DNA of 64,000 nt from Septoria linicola (GCA_024114885.1 CP099420.1:1860001-1924000); one strand, 5' to 3'; shown: positions 43,315 to 54,596, counted from the stretch's first letter. A program made the numbers and translations. Notes: a model not told the origin generated them from the sequence alone.

Positions 43315-43661
43315 GTTGTTCTCTGTTTGTAGTTCTGAGTTCGAGGAGCTTTGGTGTCGAATGGTGATTATTGCGGGAGGAAATGTTGTCGAGAGGGATC
43401 GATTGATGGGCTGTTATGAGCGCTGTGGTTGTCCTCAAGAATAGACTTCAGGTCGACATTCTGCGAATCCGGTTCGGCTTGAGCGCGTACCGGAGTGCTA
43501 ATCAACCATCAACTTTGCGTGAGTCATATGTGATTCCAGTACGTACGCAAATATTCCACAAGCGTAGCTATTGTCTTCGTATGTCGCAACTGTTCGGCGT
43601 TTAAACTATGCGCGCAGCACGAGCTTTATGCAGTCCACCTGCCCAAATATTCAACCGTACC
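43315..43661. other. Intergenic between two broken genes
   Basis: 347 bp, promoter side of the split gene and 3' side of the GTPase relic. No feature seen. Confidence 0.4.
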
Positions 43662-46369
43662 CTACCATAGCCCCAATCTCTTCGCGATGCTCTTCAAGAA
43701 GCTCTCCGGTTCAGTCTGATCCATCTCATCATCTGCCATTGCGTATTTCTTCTTGATAGCAGTGAGTTCCGTCTTTGCAGCATCCAATCTAGGCTTGTTC
43801 TCGTCGAGCTTAGCCTTCAGCTGCGCACGACTCTTCTTCTCTGCAGGGCTCCTCGCGGCTATGGTAGCTTGGCAAGCGCGTTGAAGGTTTCGTATGAGCT
43901 CCTTAAGTATGCCATCAATGTTCGTGTACAGGAGGATTCCAAGCTTAATGACCTGTGAGCGAATGTCGTCCGCAAGGCCGTCCAGAACTGCATCAGACGT
44001 CCAGAATTGCTGATCAGGAGGAGCTATTCCTTGGAGACTATTTGACAGTCTCGTATGCATGCGTGCGATACAGCCGTTGCCACGCTCCTGCTTGCAAGCA
44101 TCGTATGTCGATGCCATGGTGCGAGAAAAGTATGAAGTCGCAACATCCTTGGTCGCTTGTTCTTTGATGATCGCAAGCTGGTGCTCGAGGCCATCAAATG
44201 CCTTGCATCCTACTGGCATGGAAGTTGCGGATACGATCCACAGACGATACCAATAAGTCTTTCAGCGATTGTAGAGAATTCGGATCAACGGTCCCTAGTC
44301 AAGTTAGCCTCAGTCAGTCGCATGTGGACGATACAGAACTTACTAGCTAACTGTCGGAACATGCTCTGAATGCAGTCCACCATGTCTTTGATGCCGCCGC
44401 GAAACAGCTTATGCTGCTCGGCGAGCAGGACTGTCCACATGCTGTCAATGGCATCACTTTGTAATGCTGCAAATTCCTCGTTTCAGATAGCGTCCTTGCG
44501 CGAAGTCCGATGGTTGCCATTACGAAACACGAATGCTTTGAACGTTGCTGGGTGATGATCTGTGTGTATCTCGCTGAGAGACTGGATTGCGTGTTGACGG
44601 TATCGTATGCGTTTATCAAGCAACGGATGGACGAGATGCTGCTCGAGCAATTCCTCAGTCTTGCGTGCGAATTCTTGTGAAATCAAGTCAAGCTTGTGCA
44701 TAGGAGCTTCAACAAATTTGGCAATATTCTTGGGTCGTCGCGCGCGATCTAGTTGAGTCCAGAGTGTCAGGCTTTCCATGATACCGATGGCTTTAGTGAT
44801 GGCGGTCAGGCAGCTGCGGAACTCTTCGTCGCCCGCCAGTTGGAGTGCGCGCAGCCGTAGCCAAGGAATGTTGGTCGCGTTGACGCTCATGATTGTGTCG
44901 GGCTTGTCGATGCTGCCATTATGAGCATTGAAGTGAGTGCTGGATACACAACAGACGGTGAGCTGCACTCCTGGAGGAAGATGCTTTGATTTGCTCCGTT
45001 GCAGGTTTTTGATCAGGTACTCATTGCGACCATGCACAAACGCGTCTAGTCGTGCAACCTTGGCTTGTGGCAAGCTGATATCCCGAAGCTCATCGCGCCG
45101 CTTGGCGAAAAGACCACTGTTTCCTTGCGCCTTGGCTTTTTTGTACTGTTGATCAACTTGCCGGAGCTATTCTTGGAGATCTGCAAGATGCTGACTCCTG
45201 TCAAAATAGGGCCGCATGTCGGCGCCCTCGTCCTCCAACGCGTGTGCGGTACTCGATCCGACATTGAGATCTGACGAGGTCACTATAATAGCTATATTGC
45301 TTCCAAACCTCGGTCCGTAGGTGGCAAGAATGTTGTCAAGCGCCTCGTCAGTGCTCGCACGGCAGATGTTGCCGACGGCCCAGAGTGCCTGGCAGCGAAG
45401 GAATTGTCTGTGGGCAATGTTTCCACGCCCAGTATCGGTCTCGGCAAGTCCTGGAAGGTCCAGGAGGTTGAAGTATCTTAAATGCTCGGAATCTGGGCAG
45501 ACTTTGAGTGCGATGTCGACCAATGGCCACAGCAAAGGCTGCTTGAGTGCACCACGATCGTAGATATATGGCCCGAGCGCTGCGTTCAATGCTCCCAATG
45601 TATCGAACTCGAGTCTGCGAACGGAAGGACCATCGCGGAGTGTGAATACGTCACAGAGCTCTTCATACAACGACATGAGCTGCTTCACGAGCTGTGAGTC
45701 GTTGCCGCAGTATGTTCGTATAAATTTGCTGAACAACGTCCTGAGTCGTTGGATAGATAGACTCGCAGCAGCCTCAAGCTCGCTGTGTTCCTCATCGGTG
45801 ATGTCAATGTCAGGAGTGTTCTCGAAGAAGTATCGCGTATAGGCCTTCACGTAGCTCTTCAAGGTAGTTTCGACCTCCACGTGACTGAGCATGCGCACCT
45901 CGGCGGCGTGCCTACATGCTTGGTCGGGAAGCGACGACACGAGAAGCATAGCCACGGAAGTCACAGCCTTACCAGCACAGACTGCTTTGACCCCGTCTGG
46001 TAGTCCGGTCAGAGCATTCGCCATCTCGCTCTTACCTTCACCACTTCTTCCATAAAGTCCAATTGTTGGCTTTGTGAAGGCTGAGTCTTGCGCGGCCTCG
46101 ACAACCAGTTGATAGGCGTGATCAAATTCGCGGCTTGTATTGCGACATTGCCGGAGTGTTTTGGAAAGCTCGAGCATGAGCGCCTGTAGCTCAATCTGCA
46201 GTGCGACCACTTGCTCGTCATACGCTTGGTGGTTTGGAAAACTGATGGTGGAGTTCTTAGGCATGATCTTCCGCCGCTTACCAGCCGACGGCTCTAAAGA
46301 GACATATGCTGAATCAGGTGTGTATGCGCGCTTCCGAGGCGGCGGCCCAGTTGGCGATTCTCGAGACAT
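43662..46369 (-). pseudogene. Decayed large GTPase of the dynamin/SLIP-GC-like fungal family
   Basis: The start at 46369 encodes a basic leader (PPPRKRAYTPDS ... GKRRKIMPK, NLS-like), then a P-loop GLYGRSGEGKSEMANALTG (GRSGEGKS at residues 107-114) and a G3 motif NLLDLPGLAETDTG near residue 310. Helical stretches follow. In the same frame TAG occurs at 45169-45167 between HLADLQE and LRQVDQQYKKAKAQG, and TGA at 44485-44483 between TSRKDAI and NEEFAALQSDAIDSMW. A canonical intron 44343-44295 is still recognisable. A surplus T near 44197 shifts the frame before DGLEHQLAIIKEQATKD. The last part ends in FLKSIAKRLGLW at 43662. Full length would be about 880 residues. Fungal relatives resemble the nuclear GTPase SLIP-GC; function unknown. 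Confidence 0.75.
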
Positions 46370-47029
46370 CTCGTTGGTTGTAGAGGCAGATTGTGGAACG
46401 ATGTTGAAGTGTGGTGGCGTAATTGGCTCCGTTTACAAGTAGCTTGCTCGTCGATAGAAGGGATAGCGGTGGTGGATGTGGTGAAGAAGTGGTGAGGAGG
46501 AGTGAGTTTCTGGGTTGGTTTTATGTTTGAGGTGGTGGGGCCACGTCTGCATTCACCTGCATGCATGTGAAACCGTTCATGTTAGTGGATTAAAGCACTC
46601 AAGACATTGTCTGTGACAATGGCGACAAAGGCTACGTGCCTCGTCTTCTGCTCGCCTTAGCGAAGCGCCGTCCATTGATGCACTGCTGGTTCGTACCTAT
46701 GATCTAATTACGGTGACAAAATGACCGTGTGGTCGATGGGCGTCAGTGCATGCGACACCTCCGTGGCCGCACCCCAACTCCACGTTCGTTTTGCTGGTAG
46801 CTTGATCGAGCAGTTCGGCGGCTGGCGCTCGGGGTGAAGGTAGTGAGTTAAACGTGAGTGCGAGTCCTCACTTTGAGCGCCACTATTCGCCAAACCGGTG
46901 ACCATTGCTGTTGTTGTCTTGTTGCGGAGTCTACAATTGACAGCCGCTATTGTACAATCCCCATTCATCATAATCCATAACGCCACGCTAGAAGCAATGC
47001 ATACAGCACTTCATGCCATCTTGTCCAGA
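46370..47029. other. Intergenic
   Basis: 660 bp between the GTPase relic start and the mS33 stop. Short frames only. Confidence 0.45.
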
Positions 47030-47409
47030 CTATCGCTTCTTCTTCTGGCCCTTCTTCGCTTCTAAACGATCATCAGTACATGCACACAGAATGGTTTTAC
47101 TCACAGCCTTCACTTACCCGTCTTCGCGTTCTTCTTCTTTGGCGCTCCCTTGCCTCTTGATTTTGCAATCTGCAGGTGCTCTAATCGGTCCTCCTCAAAG
47201 TCATCGTATAGCTCATATCCAGGATACAACCTCTTCAGATCCACAAATGTTGCGACACGTCGTGGATAGTATGCGGCAAGTGAAGGACCTCGTAATCGTT
47301 GTCGCAGGACTTTGTTGCCGAGTCGTTGCGCTGTGGGATTAAAGGTCGTGTTGAAGATGCGGCTTTGCACCTTGAGCAGATCGAGTATGCGGGAGCGTGG
47401 GACGGACAT
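47030..47409 (-). CDS. RSM27: Mitochondrial small-subunit ribosomal protein mS33 (Rsm27)
   Basis: Component of the 37S mitoribosomal subunit. Exon 47409-47118, intron 47117-47062 (GTAAGT...TTTAG, 56 nt), exon 47061-47030; 107 residues. Family segments are SVPRSRILDLLKVQSRIFNT, GNKVLRQRLRGPSLAAYYP and RLEHLQIAKSRGKGAPKKK. Reading through the donor would add one Lys and stop at 47110 (97-98 residues); the spliced form ends EAKKGQKKKR, a basic tail more typical of the family. The start is the ATG at 47409; the frame upstream is not family-like. The gene is divergent from RNase III with 232 bp between starts. Confidence 0.88.
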
Positions 47410-47641
47410 GATGGTGATGACATTCGCAGGCTGAGCATGACCGTCAGTGGTGATGCATGAAGTCGTTCGGCAGTCCGAGAACAAATGCCAAGAGGTCCGA
47501 GCTTCCAGAGTCGTGAAGCAGTCGCGACCCGCGTGCCTTCCTTTCTTCTCCACCCATCACAGATCACACACTCCAGCAGCCCATCTCGTCGCTGTCGCCA
47601 TTCAACACATCACAGCGCAGGGGAGGGCTACACTACACAAG
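47410..47641. promoter_or_regulatory. Shared divergent promoter mS33 / RNase III
   Basis: 232 bp between outward starts, so both genes must share regulatory DNA. No named motif identified. Confidence 0.5.
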
Positions 47642-48877
47642 ATGAGCAACAAGCGTCCGCATCACGGCGAATATGCCGACGCTCCCAAGCGACAACGATC
47701 GGAAAGAGATAGAGACAGCTACAGGTCAAGTTATGGCAGTGGCGACTACGACCGACGCGACCGCCAACCGCATAGCAGGCACGATTCTGAGCGTCATAGC
47801 AGGGGCGAACTGCGAGTTCATCATGACCACGATTCATTCACACCGAATCCAGCCATCTCGCACTCCCAAGCAGTCAACGATCTGCCTCCATCGACGCTGG
47901 CTCCTCACTGCAAGCTTCCCCCTCAAGGCGTGAGCTCAAGCGTAGGTACAGATCTGCCAGAGCTCCCTCCCGCCAAGGAAGAGTATCGTGAAGCTAGCTT
48001 CCGCCACAAATCTCACTACAGCACCAGTCGCGAACTAGCCACGGGCGATGTCACTTATGAAAGACTCGAATTTCTCGGCGATGCCTACCTCGAACTTTAC
48101 GCGTCTCGCCTGATATACGGTAGATATTCTCATCTTCCTGCGGGGCGAATGTCGCAGTTGCGCGAGTTGCTGGTCAAGAACGAGACACTTGCAGAGTATT
48201 CGAGAGCTTACGGTTTTGATAAGCGGGTCGAAGTGGGACATGAAATAGAGAACATGAAGCACGACAGTCGGGGACGTGGCAACAAAGGTTTTAACAAGAT
48301 CATTGGCGACGTGTTCGAAGCATACCTCGCGGCTGTCGTGCTCAGCGACTTTGATGGTAAGGGTAACGAAACCGCCGAGAAATGGTGCGTAGCTTTGTGG
48401 GCACCGAAGCTCTTGAAGGCAGCCCAAGAAGACCCGTCATACACGTACAAGACTCGCCAGGCAGAAGCAGACCCAAGCACAGTATACGACGTTGAGGCGA
48501 AGCCAAAGCTACAAAAGCGGCTCTGTGCCGCAGGCCTCGTGCGCCTACACTACGACACTGATCGTCCGACGGTTGAGCTCAAGGGCGATCAGTTGGGTCA
48601 GAACGTCCACTTCATCGCATTGTACGTGGAGTCCGCTCATTTTGGTATCGACAAGCGGCTGCTCGCTAAGGGCGAGGGCAAGAACAAAGTCGAGGCTGGT
48701 AATTGGGCTGCCATTAAAGCAATGTATGGATCCGCGACGAAGGATGTCGTCAACGACCTGGAACAAAAAGTAGTAGCCGAGCGTGAGCGGCGAAAGCTCC
48801 AGACGGATGCGAAGAAGAAGGCCGCTGAGCAAGCGGGCGAGGAGGCTGCGAAAGTTGCCATTGTCAAGGCCGAATGA
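47642..48877 (+). CDS. Ribonuclease III (Rnt1-like), one RNase III domain plus dsRNA-binding domain
   Basis: Double-strand-specific endoribonuclease that in fungi processes pre-rRNA, snRNA and snoRNA precursors. Intronless, 411 residues from the ATG at 47642. The first ~70 residues are Arg/Asp/His-rich and disordered. The signature ERLEFLGDAYLELYASRLIY starts at residue 140, with catalytic Glu and Asp; the second acidic pair lies in KIIGDVFEAYLAAVVL. Residues ~300-375 match a dsRBD: PKLQKRLCAAGLVRLHYDTD ... VHFIALYVESAHFG ... GKNKVEAGNWAAIKAM. The tail is a charged Ala/Lys/Glu helix. It has a single catalytic domain, so it is not Dicer. A mitochondrial ribosome role cannot be excluded given the shared promoter with mS33. 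Confidence 0.9.
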   Translation: MSNKRPHHGEYADAPKRQRSERDRDSYRSSYGSGDYDRRDRQPHSRHDSERHSRGELRVHHDHDSFTPNPAISHSQAVNDLPPSTLAPHCKLPPQGVSSSVGTDLPELPPAKEEYREASFRHKSHYSTSRELATGDVTYERLEFLGDAYLELYASRLIYGRYSHLPAGRMSQLRELLVKNETLAEYSRAYGFDKRVEVGHEIENMKHDSRGRGNKGFNKIIGDVFEAYLAAVVLSDFDGKGNETAEKWCVALWAPKLLKAAQEDPSYTYKTRQAEADPSTVYDVEAKPKLQKRLCAAGLVRLHYDTDRPTVELKGDQLGQNVHFIALYVESAHFGIDKRLLAKGEGKNKVEAGNWAAIKAMYGSATKDVVNDLEQKVVAERERRKLQTDAKKKAAEQAGEEAAKVAIVKAE

Positions 48878-49731
48878 GTCACTTGTCGTTGCGGCGGTCC
48901 CTGTGCGTTTGTGTGGAAATGATTGCGAGACGTCGGAGGCGTCCACGGACTCGCATCGTAGCGCAATGCTCTGCTCGGACTTCCGCTTTCGTGCTCCGAG
49001 AGCCTCCTCCGAACTTACCCAAAGAAGTATCTCTGAGCAACACCGCCTCCGAGCAGCTCGATTGAGATGTCCGAGAAAGCAACATCCCATTAGTTGCCGT
49101 TGGATACCAACCAGTCACATCTGGATCTAATGCTGGTGCCGGAGTTCCGTAGTAGAAACGATCGTTTATCTCGGTCTTCCAGAGACAGACGTGTCCGGAC
49201 CCGACGATGAGATGATGTCCGTTGGCACTTACCAAAAGGTTGCTGGAATTCTGATGCACTGGGCTTCGACACTAGTCGGAACTGCGATATGGCGCAACTG
49301 TTCTTGCAGCTACAGCATTCTCGTCAACCGCTTCATAGCTTCTAGTAGAATCGCAAAGGAAATTTCATGGGTTGATGATACTGGAAAATGCTATTGACTT
49401 CGTGTTGAAAGGTCACGAGACGACAGCTCATGAGTATCGTGTAGGCTAGCACTTCTGACTCTATGTTTGGGGGTTCATTGAATTAATTGTTCCCCTCCAC
49501 AAGCTGTGTAGAGCCTTGGCCAGAATTCAGTCCATCGTTCATTCAATCAGCGTGACCTATTATGATCCACGACATTTTTGCAGTATCCAGTACAGAACCA
49601 GATACCCAGTCGACTGACAAGATCGTAGAGTATGATACCTCGTCGTCTGAGTGGTGTCTACGCACACCTCGGCGTGGATGGAGAAAGCGTCCGCAGACAA
49701 CTCATCCCCCTTCTTCCAGCTCCGTATAATG

Positions 49732-50254
49732 CCCCGAGCCTCGCGTACCTACCCTCTTCGAACACCCCGAGAATTCAGTCTTCCATTAGCGTTCGCGATT
49801 AGAGCTCCAGTCACGTCCTTTCAAAGGCCTTCAGCGGACCCGTGAAGTGTAGCATATCGCGAATGTCTGTCGCGTCCGCATTCACGATCCCCGAGAATGC
49901 AGTCTTCCATTAGATCCCGCTGGCGTTACACCATTGATGTCGTGAGAAACGCCCCGAAGTCGAGGAGGCCAACCCCGAAGCGCGATGGAAAAGGCCCCGA
50001 GATGCGCAGACGAGCCCCGAAGCGCGTGTGAAGCTTCGCGGCCGTGGGATTTTCGCGTCCGAAGGCTGTTCCCCTTTCTTGTCCGCGACTCAGCGGCGCC
50101 GCGTCGCGTCCGAGAGGGCATCTGGGTGAGTCGGTGGTCTGATGTCAGCGGAACAATCACACGGATCACGAAGATTGCATGCAGACGTGTGTGCTGATGC
50201 GAAGTTGTCGGGCTTCGATGTTCGGGTTTCGATGAGGGAAGCTGCGATCCCCGA
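49732..50254. repeat. Recurrent CCCCGA motif cluster
   Basis: CCCCGA occurs eight times on the plus strand, starting at 49732, 49765, 49889, 49952, 49973, 49995, 50015 and 50249, mostly followed by A or G (CCCCGAG/CCCCGAA). The stretch is GC-rich and has no convincing long gene. Confidence 0.6.
49765..49913. repeat. Pair of 25-bp direct repeats
   Basis: CCCCGAGAATTCAGTCTTCC plus ATTAG at 49765-49789 is repeated at 49889-49913 with one mismatch (GAATTC to GAATGC), 124 bp apart. Confidence 0.8.
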
Positions 50255-51338
50255 GGGTCTTGGCCCGCGTTCCTTCTGCGACCTGCCATCAACAACGACA
50301 ACTTCTTCTCCAGGATCACTCTTGACATCCGTCCAACATGAAGGTAATATCTGCTAGGATCCAGTCGTTCCGCGGGCTTCTCGCTCGGTATACCTCAAGA
50401 AGTACTCCAGACTCCCAATCGGATGTGCTCATTGGTGAAGAACGAGAAGCCAGCGGAACGAATAGATCCTGGCATACGGTACTGCACAGCAGCAGATGGT
50501 CATGCCCTACCGCCGACAGGCAATGCTATACTCGGCCACACACGCGGCAAATCCTCACTTCGGTGATAGGACTGACGGCATTTGTGCTATGCTTCTTGCA
50601 ACTCTAACATGGGTCGCGGATGATTCATGCAGACTACGCTCCCTTCAATCAGAAAGGGTGAAAACAACTCGCCTTGCACCAGGTGAAGCAAGATTCAGCA
50701 GTGTCGCTTGATACTAAGAGCGTGATCTGAAGGCTTGTATTTGAAGCGATTCCTGCATCTATACCTATTGCATCGAACCCATCTTACGCCCAGAACAGAC
50801 CAATCGCGTCAGTCGAGTACTCCTTCGCAGTAGCCCGCCCTGTCAGTGCTGTAGAAGGCGGCATACCATGTGCATCCGATGAGAACTGAACGCAGTCCAA
50901 ACGGCAATCTGCTTCTGCAAGATCCGAAGCTTGGCAAGCACAACTACTGTGCACACTTGTCATCCAGGTACTCGGGCATTCCAAGAGCACTATAGAAGAC
51001 GGAGGAACACCTTCTATGCATCGCTAGTCGGCCGCGGAGCATAAGTCAGACGTGGCTGAGCCGCGGCCAAGACCATGATGTCGTCCTTGAGCAACTGCAG
51101 GGTCTGCCAAGGTGGCAAACAGGCTTGGTATGCCTGGAATATGTACAAAGAGATGCATTGGCGTGACGCATTTTCTGAAGACAAGAAGTCGCTGTGGTCT
51201 TGGGCTTTATTCAGCACGCGACCATGGCAGACTACGAGGCCAGGATGATGTCGACAGTCTTGGGATGAGGCTTGTGGTGGACCACATACCAAGACTTTGT
51301 TCATGGCTGAGTACGTCAACAAGTTAGGCAGAAAGAGT

Positions 51339-51345
51339 ATATAAC
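51339..51345 (+). promoter_or_regulatory. TATA-like box before the disordered-protein gene
   Basis: TATATAA about 125 bp upstream of the ATG at 51469, in a good position for a core promoter element. Confidence 0.45.
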
Positions 51346-51468
51346 AGCCTTGGTTGTGCCATGGAAACGAAAAGGCACACACTACTACACAGCAGGATTC
51401 AAAAACACTACAAACAAGCAAACACAAGTCAACTTCAGTACATTTCAATACAACAGCCCACATCAAAC

Positions 51469-51975
51469 ATGAGTATCAGCGATAACAACATGAATGGTGA
51501 GTCGCACTCTGTCCGCGTGCCCGAGCTCTCAGGACCTATCCATCAATCGAGACACACATCCGCCATTACTGGCTCCGAACGCGATCTGACGATTTCTGAA
51601 GCCGAGACATTTCCAACCTGGTCAGCTGGCCGATCAACAACATCTACAAGGACGGATGAGCAAGAGCTTCATGGCTCCGCATCCCGCGACTCTGCAACAT
51701 CAAATGAGGGCGGCCTCAACACAAGATCTGTCGCTTACGCAGACGACACGAACACCGAGCCTGCTGGTCTCAGCGCTTATGACCATGGCAAGGACCTTTC
51801 TACAACAGCCACACCAAGCTCGAGCAGGAGCAGGAGCAGGTCGAGAGGTGCTTATGACACACACCGCGCAAGCCAGGACGGTGGTACCCCTTGGGCTGAC
51901 GACAAGGAGGCGAAGCAGAAGAAGTTTCTCGGCAAGTTGTTGGAGCACAAGCTTGCGCCTTCTTTTTTGAAGTGA
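51469..51975 (+). CDS. Disordered Ser/Thr-rich protein of unknown function
   Basis: 168 residues from the ATG at 51469 (MSISDNNMNG); the frame also opens at 51361, but the later start has a cleaner A-rich leader (ACATCAAACATGAG) and lies in better relation to the TATA-like box. Composition is Ser, Thr, Asp, Glu and Arg with no hydrophobic core. An RS run, SSSRSRSRSRG, lies around residue 120, followed by a charged amphipathic end, DDKEAKQKKFLGKLLEHKLA. No domain recognised. Disordered proteins of this type often respond to stress or development; nothing in the sequence proves it. Confidence 0.6.
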   Translation: MSISDNNMNGESHSVRVPELSGPIHQSRHTSAITGSERDLTISEAETFPTWSAGRSTTSTRTDEQELHGSASRDSATSNEGGLNTRSVAYADDTNTEPAGLSAYDHGKDLSTTATPSSSRSRSRSRGAYDTHRASQDGGTPWADDKEAKQKKFLGKLLEHKLAPSFLK

Positions 51976-52245
51976 GAATAAAGCAGACAGCTGGGAGCCT
52001 GACTACGACTTGTACGATGTATAGAATAGAAGCATGATCGAGGACGTTTTTGAGCGACTGTTGTATGCATAGCAGATTATGAATGAATTACGATCACACA
52101 CAATCTACGTTCACATCCACTCAATCATGCATCCTCCGGACATAACGGACATATGAAAACCACCACTTCTTGCTTCTGAGAACGACACCATCAACACATC
52201 TAACATCAAATATGGCGACGACGACGAATGACCTTGCTCGCAAAT

Positions 52246-52722
52246 ATGCTCGCAACCACAGAATCTTTCCTCCAAACATGGACAGGCAACTGGATCGATG
52301 CCCTCGAGCCGAACCTCGCACTCCGTGCCAACGACTGCCAACACACCATCTTGCCCTCTAATTTTGAATAGGCACAATGAAAGCAACGAAACCTGGGCAA
52401 GCAAATTCTCCAAAGTCATGCATTTGGTGTCGGAGAGTACTGTGCGTATCAATAACATTTCGTATCCATGGGTGCAGTGATTGACGGCGACTAGATGACA
52501 TTGAACGACTATGTCGCCGTACCTGAAGATTGCAGAGTAGTAGCTCGGTCGAGTGTTGAAGCTACTACGCCTGTTGGACCTTATAAGAATGAATATGTTT
52601 GGTTCTTGACGTTTAATGGTAGTGGCAGGAGGATTGTGAGTATCACGGAGCTCGTTGATGCTTTGGCTGCGAAGGAGTTGCTGGGGCGTTTGAAGGATAG
52701 TGGGCATCTTGACGAGCATTGA
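52246..52722 (+). pseudogene. NTF2-like/SnoaL-fold gene with a one-base frameshift
   Basis: From the ATG at 52246 the frame reads ESFLQTWTGNWIDALEPNLA then LRANDCQHTILPSN and meets TAG after a T4 run near 52364-52367. One base over, it continues NESNETWASKFSKVMHLVSE. A normal intron 52442-52494 (GTGCGT...GACTAG, TTGAC branch) then joins to MTLNDYVAVPEDCRVVARSS, GPYKNEYVWFLTFNGSGRRI and LLGRLKDSGHLDEH to TGA at 52722. Counting one T as surplus gives 140 residues, the usual size for fungal NTF2-like proteins. So one base separates this from an intact gene. It is convergent with ATG22. Confidence 0.6.
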
Positions 52723-52789
52723 GGACGAGATGGCGATTCAAGGGTGTACGTTTGATGGTGTTTGATTAAATTTGTCGTTGACTTACCCG

Positions 52790-54596
52790 CTATCGCTGAT
52801 TCTCATCATCATCTGAGCTTCGCCTCAAAAGACCAGCTGTAGTATCGAATTCTTCGACGTGATCGTAGTCCTCCATCCTGATAGTCGAGTCGCCTCCATA
52901 GCCAGAGTGCTTGGACAGAGCTACTGCCTCTTCATGACCCTTCTTCACATCAATCATGTAAACAAGTGGTATCGGAAGAGCGATGAGTATCGCCAAAAAG
53001 CCGAATGCCGGGCGGATTGTCCCGATACTGTCAACGATCATGCCAACGATAGCGGGGCCCACGGCAGAGCTGCCCTTGTCGGTGATTGCGTAGAGTGCGT
53101 AGAATGCGGCTTCTGATCCGGGCGGGATAATTTCTCCATAGAAAGCTCGGCAGTAGGAAGATAGGCCGCCCATGACGAAGCCGTGCACAAATCCCAGAGG
53201 GTAAATTTCCCAGACTTGCTGGAGGCCGAGGAACCCTAAAGACTTCACAAAGGGGATAAACCCGAGTAGCCCATAAAAGGGAATGAGTTCCATCAGGATC
53301 ATGCATGCAATAATGGTCTGTTTGGTTTGCAGGCCATAACGTCTAGAAATGATGGGCCAGGCGAATGCACCAGCAAGTCCAGAGCCGATAGATGTAATCG
53401 ATAGCAAGGCGATAGGAATGGTTCCCATGTGCAGCTCCGTGCGTGCGAAGAGTATTGCTGTCCCACTCACAGTGGCGATTGCATCTGATAGCAAGAACCA
53501 CGCTATGAGAAAGACCCATGTCTGGCGCAATTTGGTAGCAGTTCTCACAGTTGTCCAGACAGTTTTCCAGGCGAATCTGATATACTGCAGAGCGATCGGC
53601 AACTTCGACTTCCATGGCTCAATGACTCGTAGCGGCGGGCCAGGTCGTTTGCGCAGCCACAGCGCGCCAGGAAGAGTCAGCAGAAACCAGCAGATGCCTC
53701 CGAACAACAGGACAAACCGCAACGGCGTAGACTCTGATACAAAGTTTGCTTTCTTGAGTAGGACAAGCAGGCCTATGCTGAGGATCTGTGTTGTCACTGC
53801 CGCAGCATAGCCGAGTCCAACACCTTTGGACGAAATCTGTGTTGACAGCTTCAGCTGAGGTGAAGTGGAATGTTTGCCCGAAACCTGGTCACTCAGATTG
53901 CCATTTGACCTCGCCCTGACCTGCGGATGATTGGCTGCTAACAACGGTAGATAGGAGTTCAGTAGGACAAATGTAGAGCCCAGACAGACGACTCCAGTAA
54001 TGGTCAAGAGAGAAGCGACTAGGTATATGCCTGGCCAGACCGCGACCATGGCCATTGTAGCACCAGCGCCCACGAAGGCAAAACCGAGCAGTAGTCGCTT
54101 CCTGTAGGTGCCGTAGTCTGCCACAGGGCTGAAGGAAATCAGAACCAAAGCTTGCACGAGCACCGCGAGCGAGAAAGTGTAGAGTGCAAAACTTGGAGTT
54201 GCGATTTCGCGACCGAAAGGGCGGATGATGCATTGGCTGCTCTTGTCGTCTGCTTCGCGCTCGCTCATAGATCTCAATACTGCGCGGGCTACCCTGAAAA
54301 CTTTGGAGGACTTGTCATGCTGTACACACGGCGTTACGCCATCTGATCGGAGTACGCCGGCTTCTCTTGCGAGCTGTTCAAGGGTCACTGGAGCGAAAGA
54401 GCCTGTTATGGCAAGGTCAGATAACTTGTATCCACGTTTTTGCGAGCGTTTATATCATACCCACGCCGCATACGGCATATATCTCAGCTGCCAACCCTGT
54501 GGAATACCAGCCTCTCAACTCGGGTTCGGAAGTAGGAGATATGTCTTCGCCCTCATAGCGTGGAGCTCGTACACCATTTTCGTCATCGTGGTCCAT
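52790..54596 (-). CDS. ATG22: Autophagy-related vacuolar permease Atg22
   Basis: Vacuolar membrane effluxer that recycles amino acids after autophagy. Exon 54596-54461, intron 54460-54403 (GTATGA...AACAG), exon 54402-52790; 582 residues. Exon 1 ends ELRGWYSTGLAAEIYAVCGV, and splicing continues GSFAPVTLEQLAREAGVL, the conserved Atg22 start. The body has about twelve TM segments with VCLGSTFVLLNSYLPLLAAN, VWEIYPLGFVHGFVMGGLSS, YCRAFYGEIIPPGSEAAFYA and LYAITDKGSSAVGPAIVGMI, all family marks. The soluble C-terminus contains HEEAVALSKHSGY. The start at 54596 (MDHDDENG) is preferred; the longer upstream frame is not family-like. Confidence 0.94.

Larger units (their letters stand above)
48878..51468. 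other. Gene-poor 2.6-kb region
   Basis: No gene of recognised family on either strand. A minus-strand frame at 48879-49259 includes FYYGTPAPALDPDVTGWYPT and could be an unrecognised exon, but has no identifiable partner. The middle holds the short repeats listed separately. No tRNA was seen. Confidence 0.45.

Noticed and set aside
43004..43438. 144-codon minus-strand frame rich in Pro and His
   Set aside because: It overlaps the better-supported frame of the split gene; its composition is the usual shadow of a GC-rich coding region.
48879..49259. 126-codon minus-strand frame after RNase III
   Set aside because: A short Gly/Trp/Tyr part looks protein-like, but no start, partner exon or family could be named.
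52111..52719. 202-codon open frame on the minus strand opposite the NTF2-like gene
   Set aside because: It is antisense to sequence with clear NTF2-like protein similarity and has no domain of its own.
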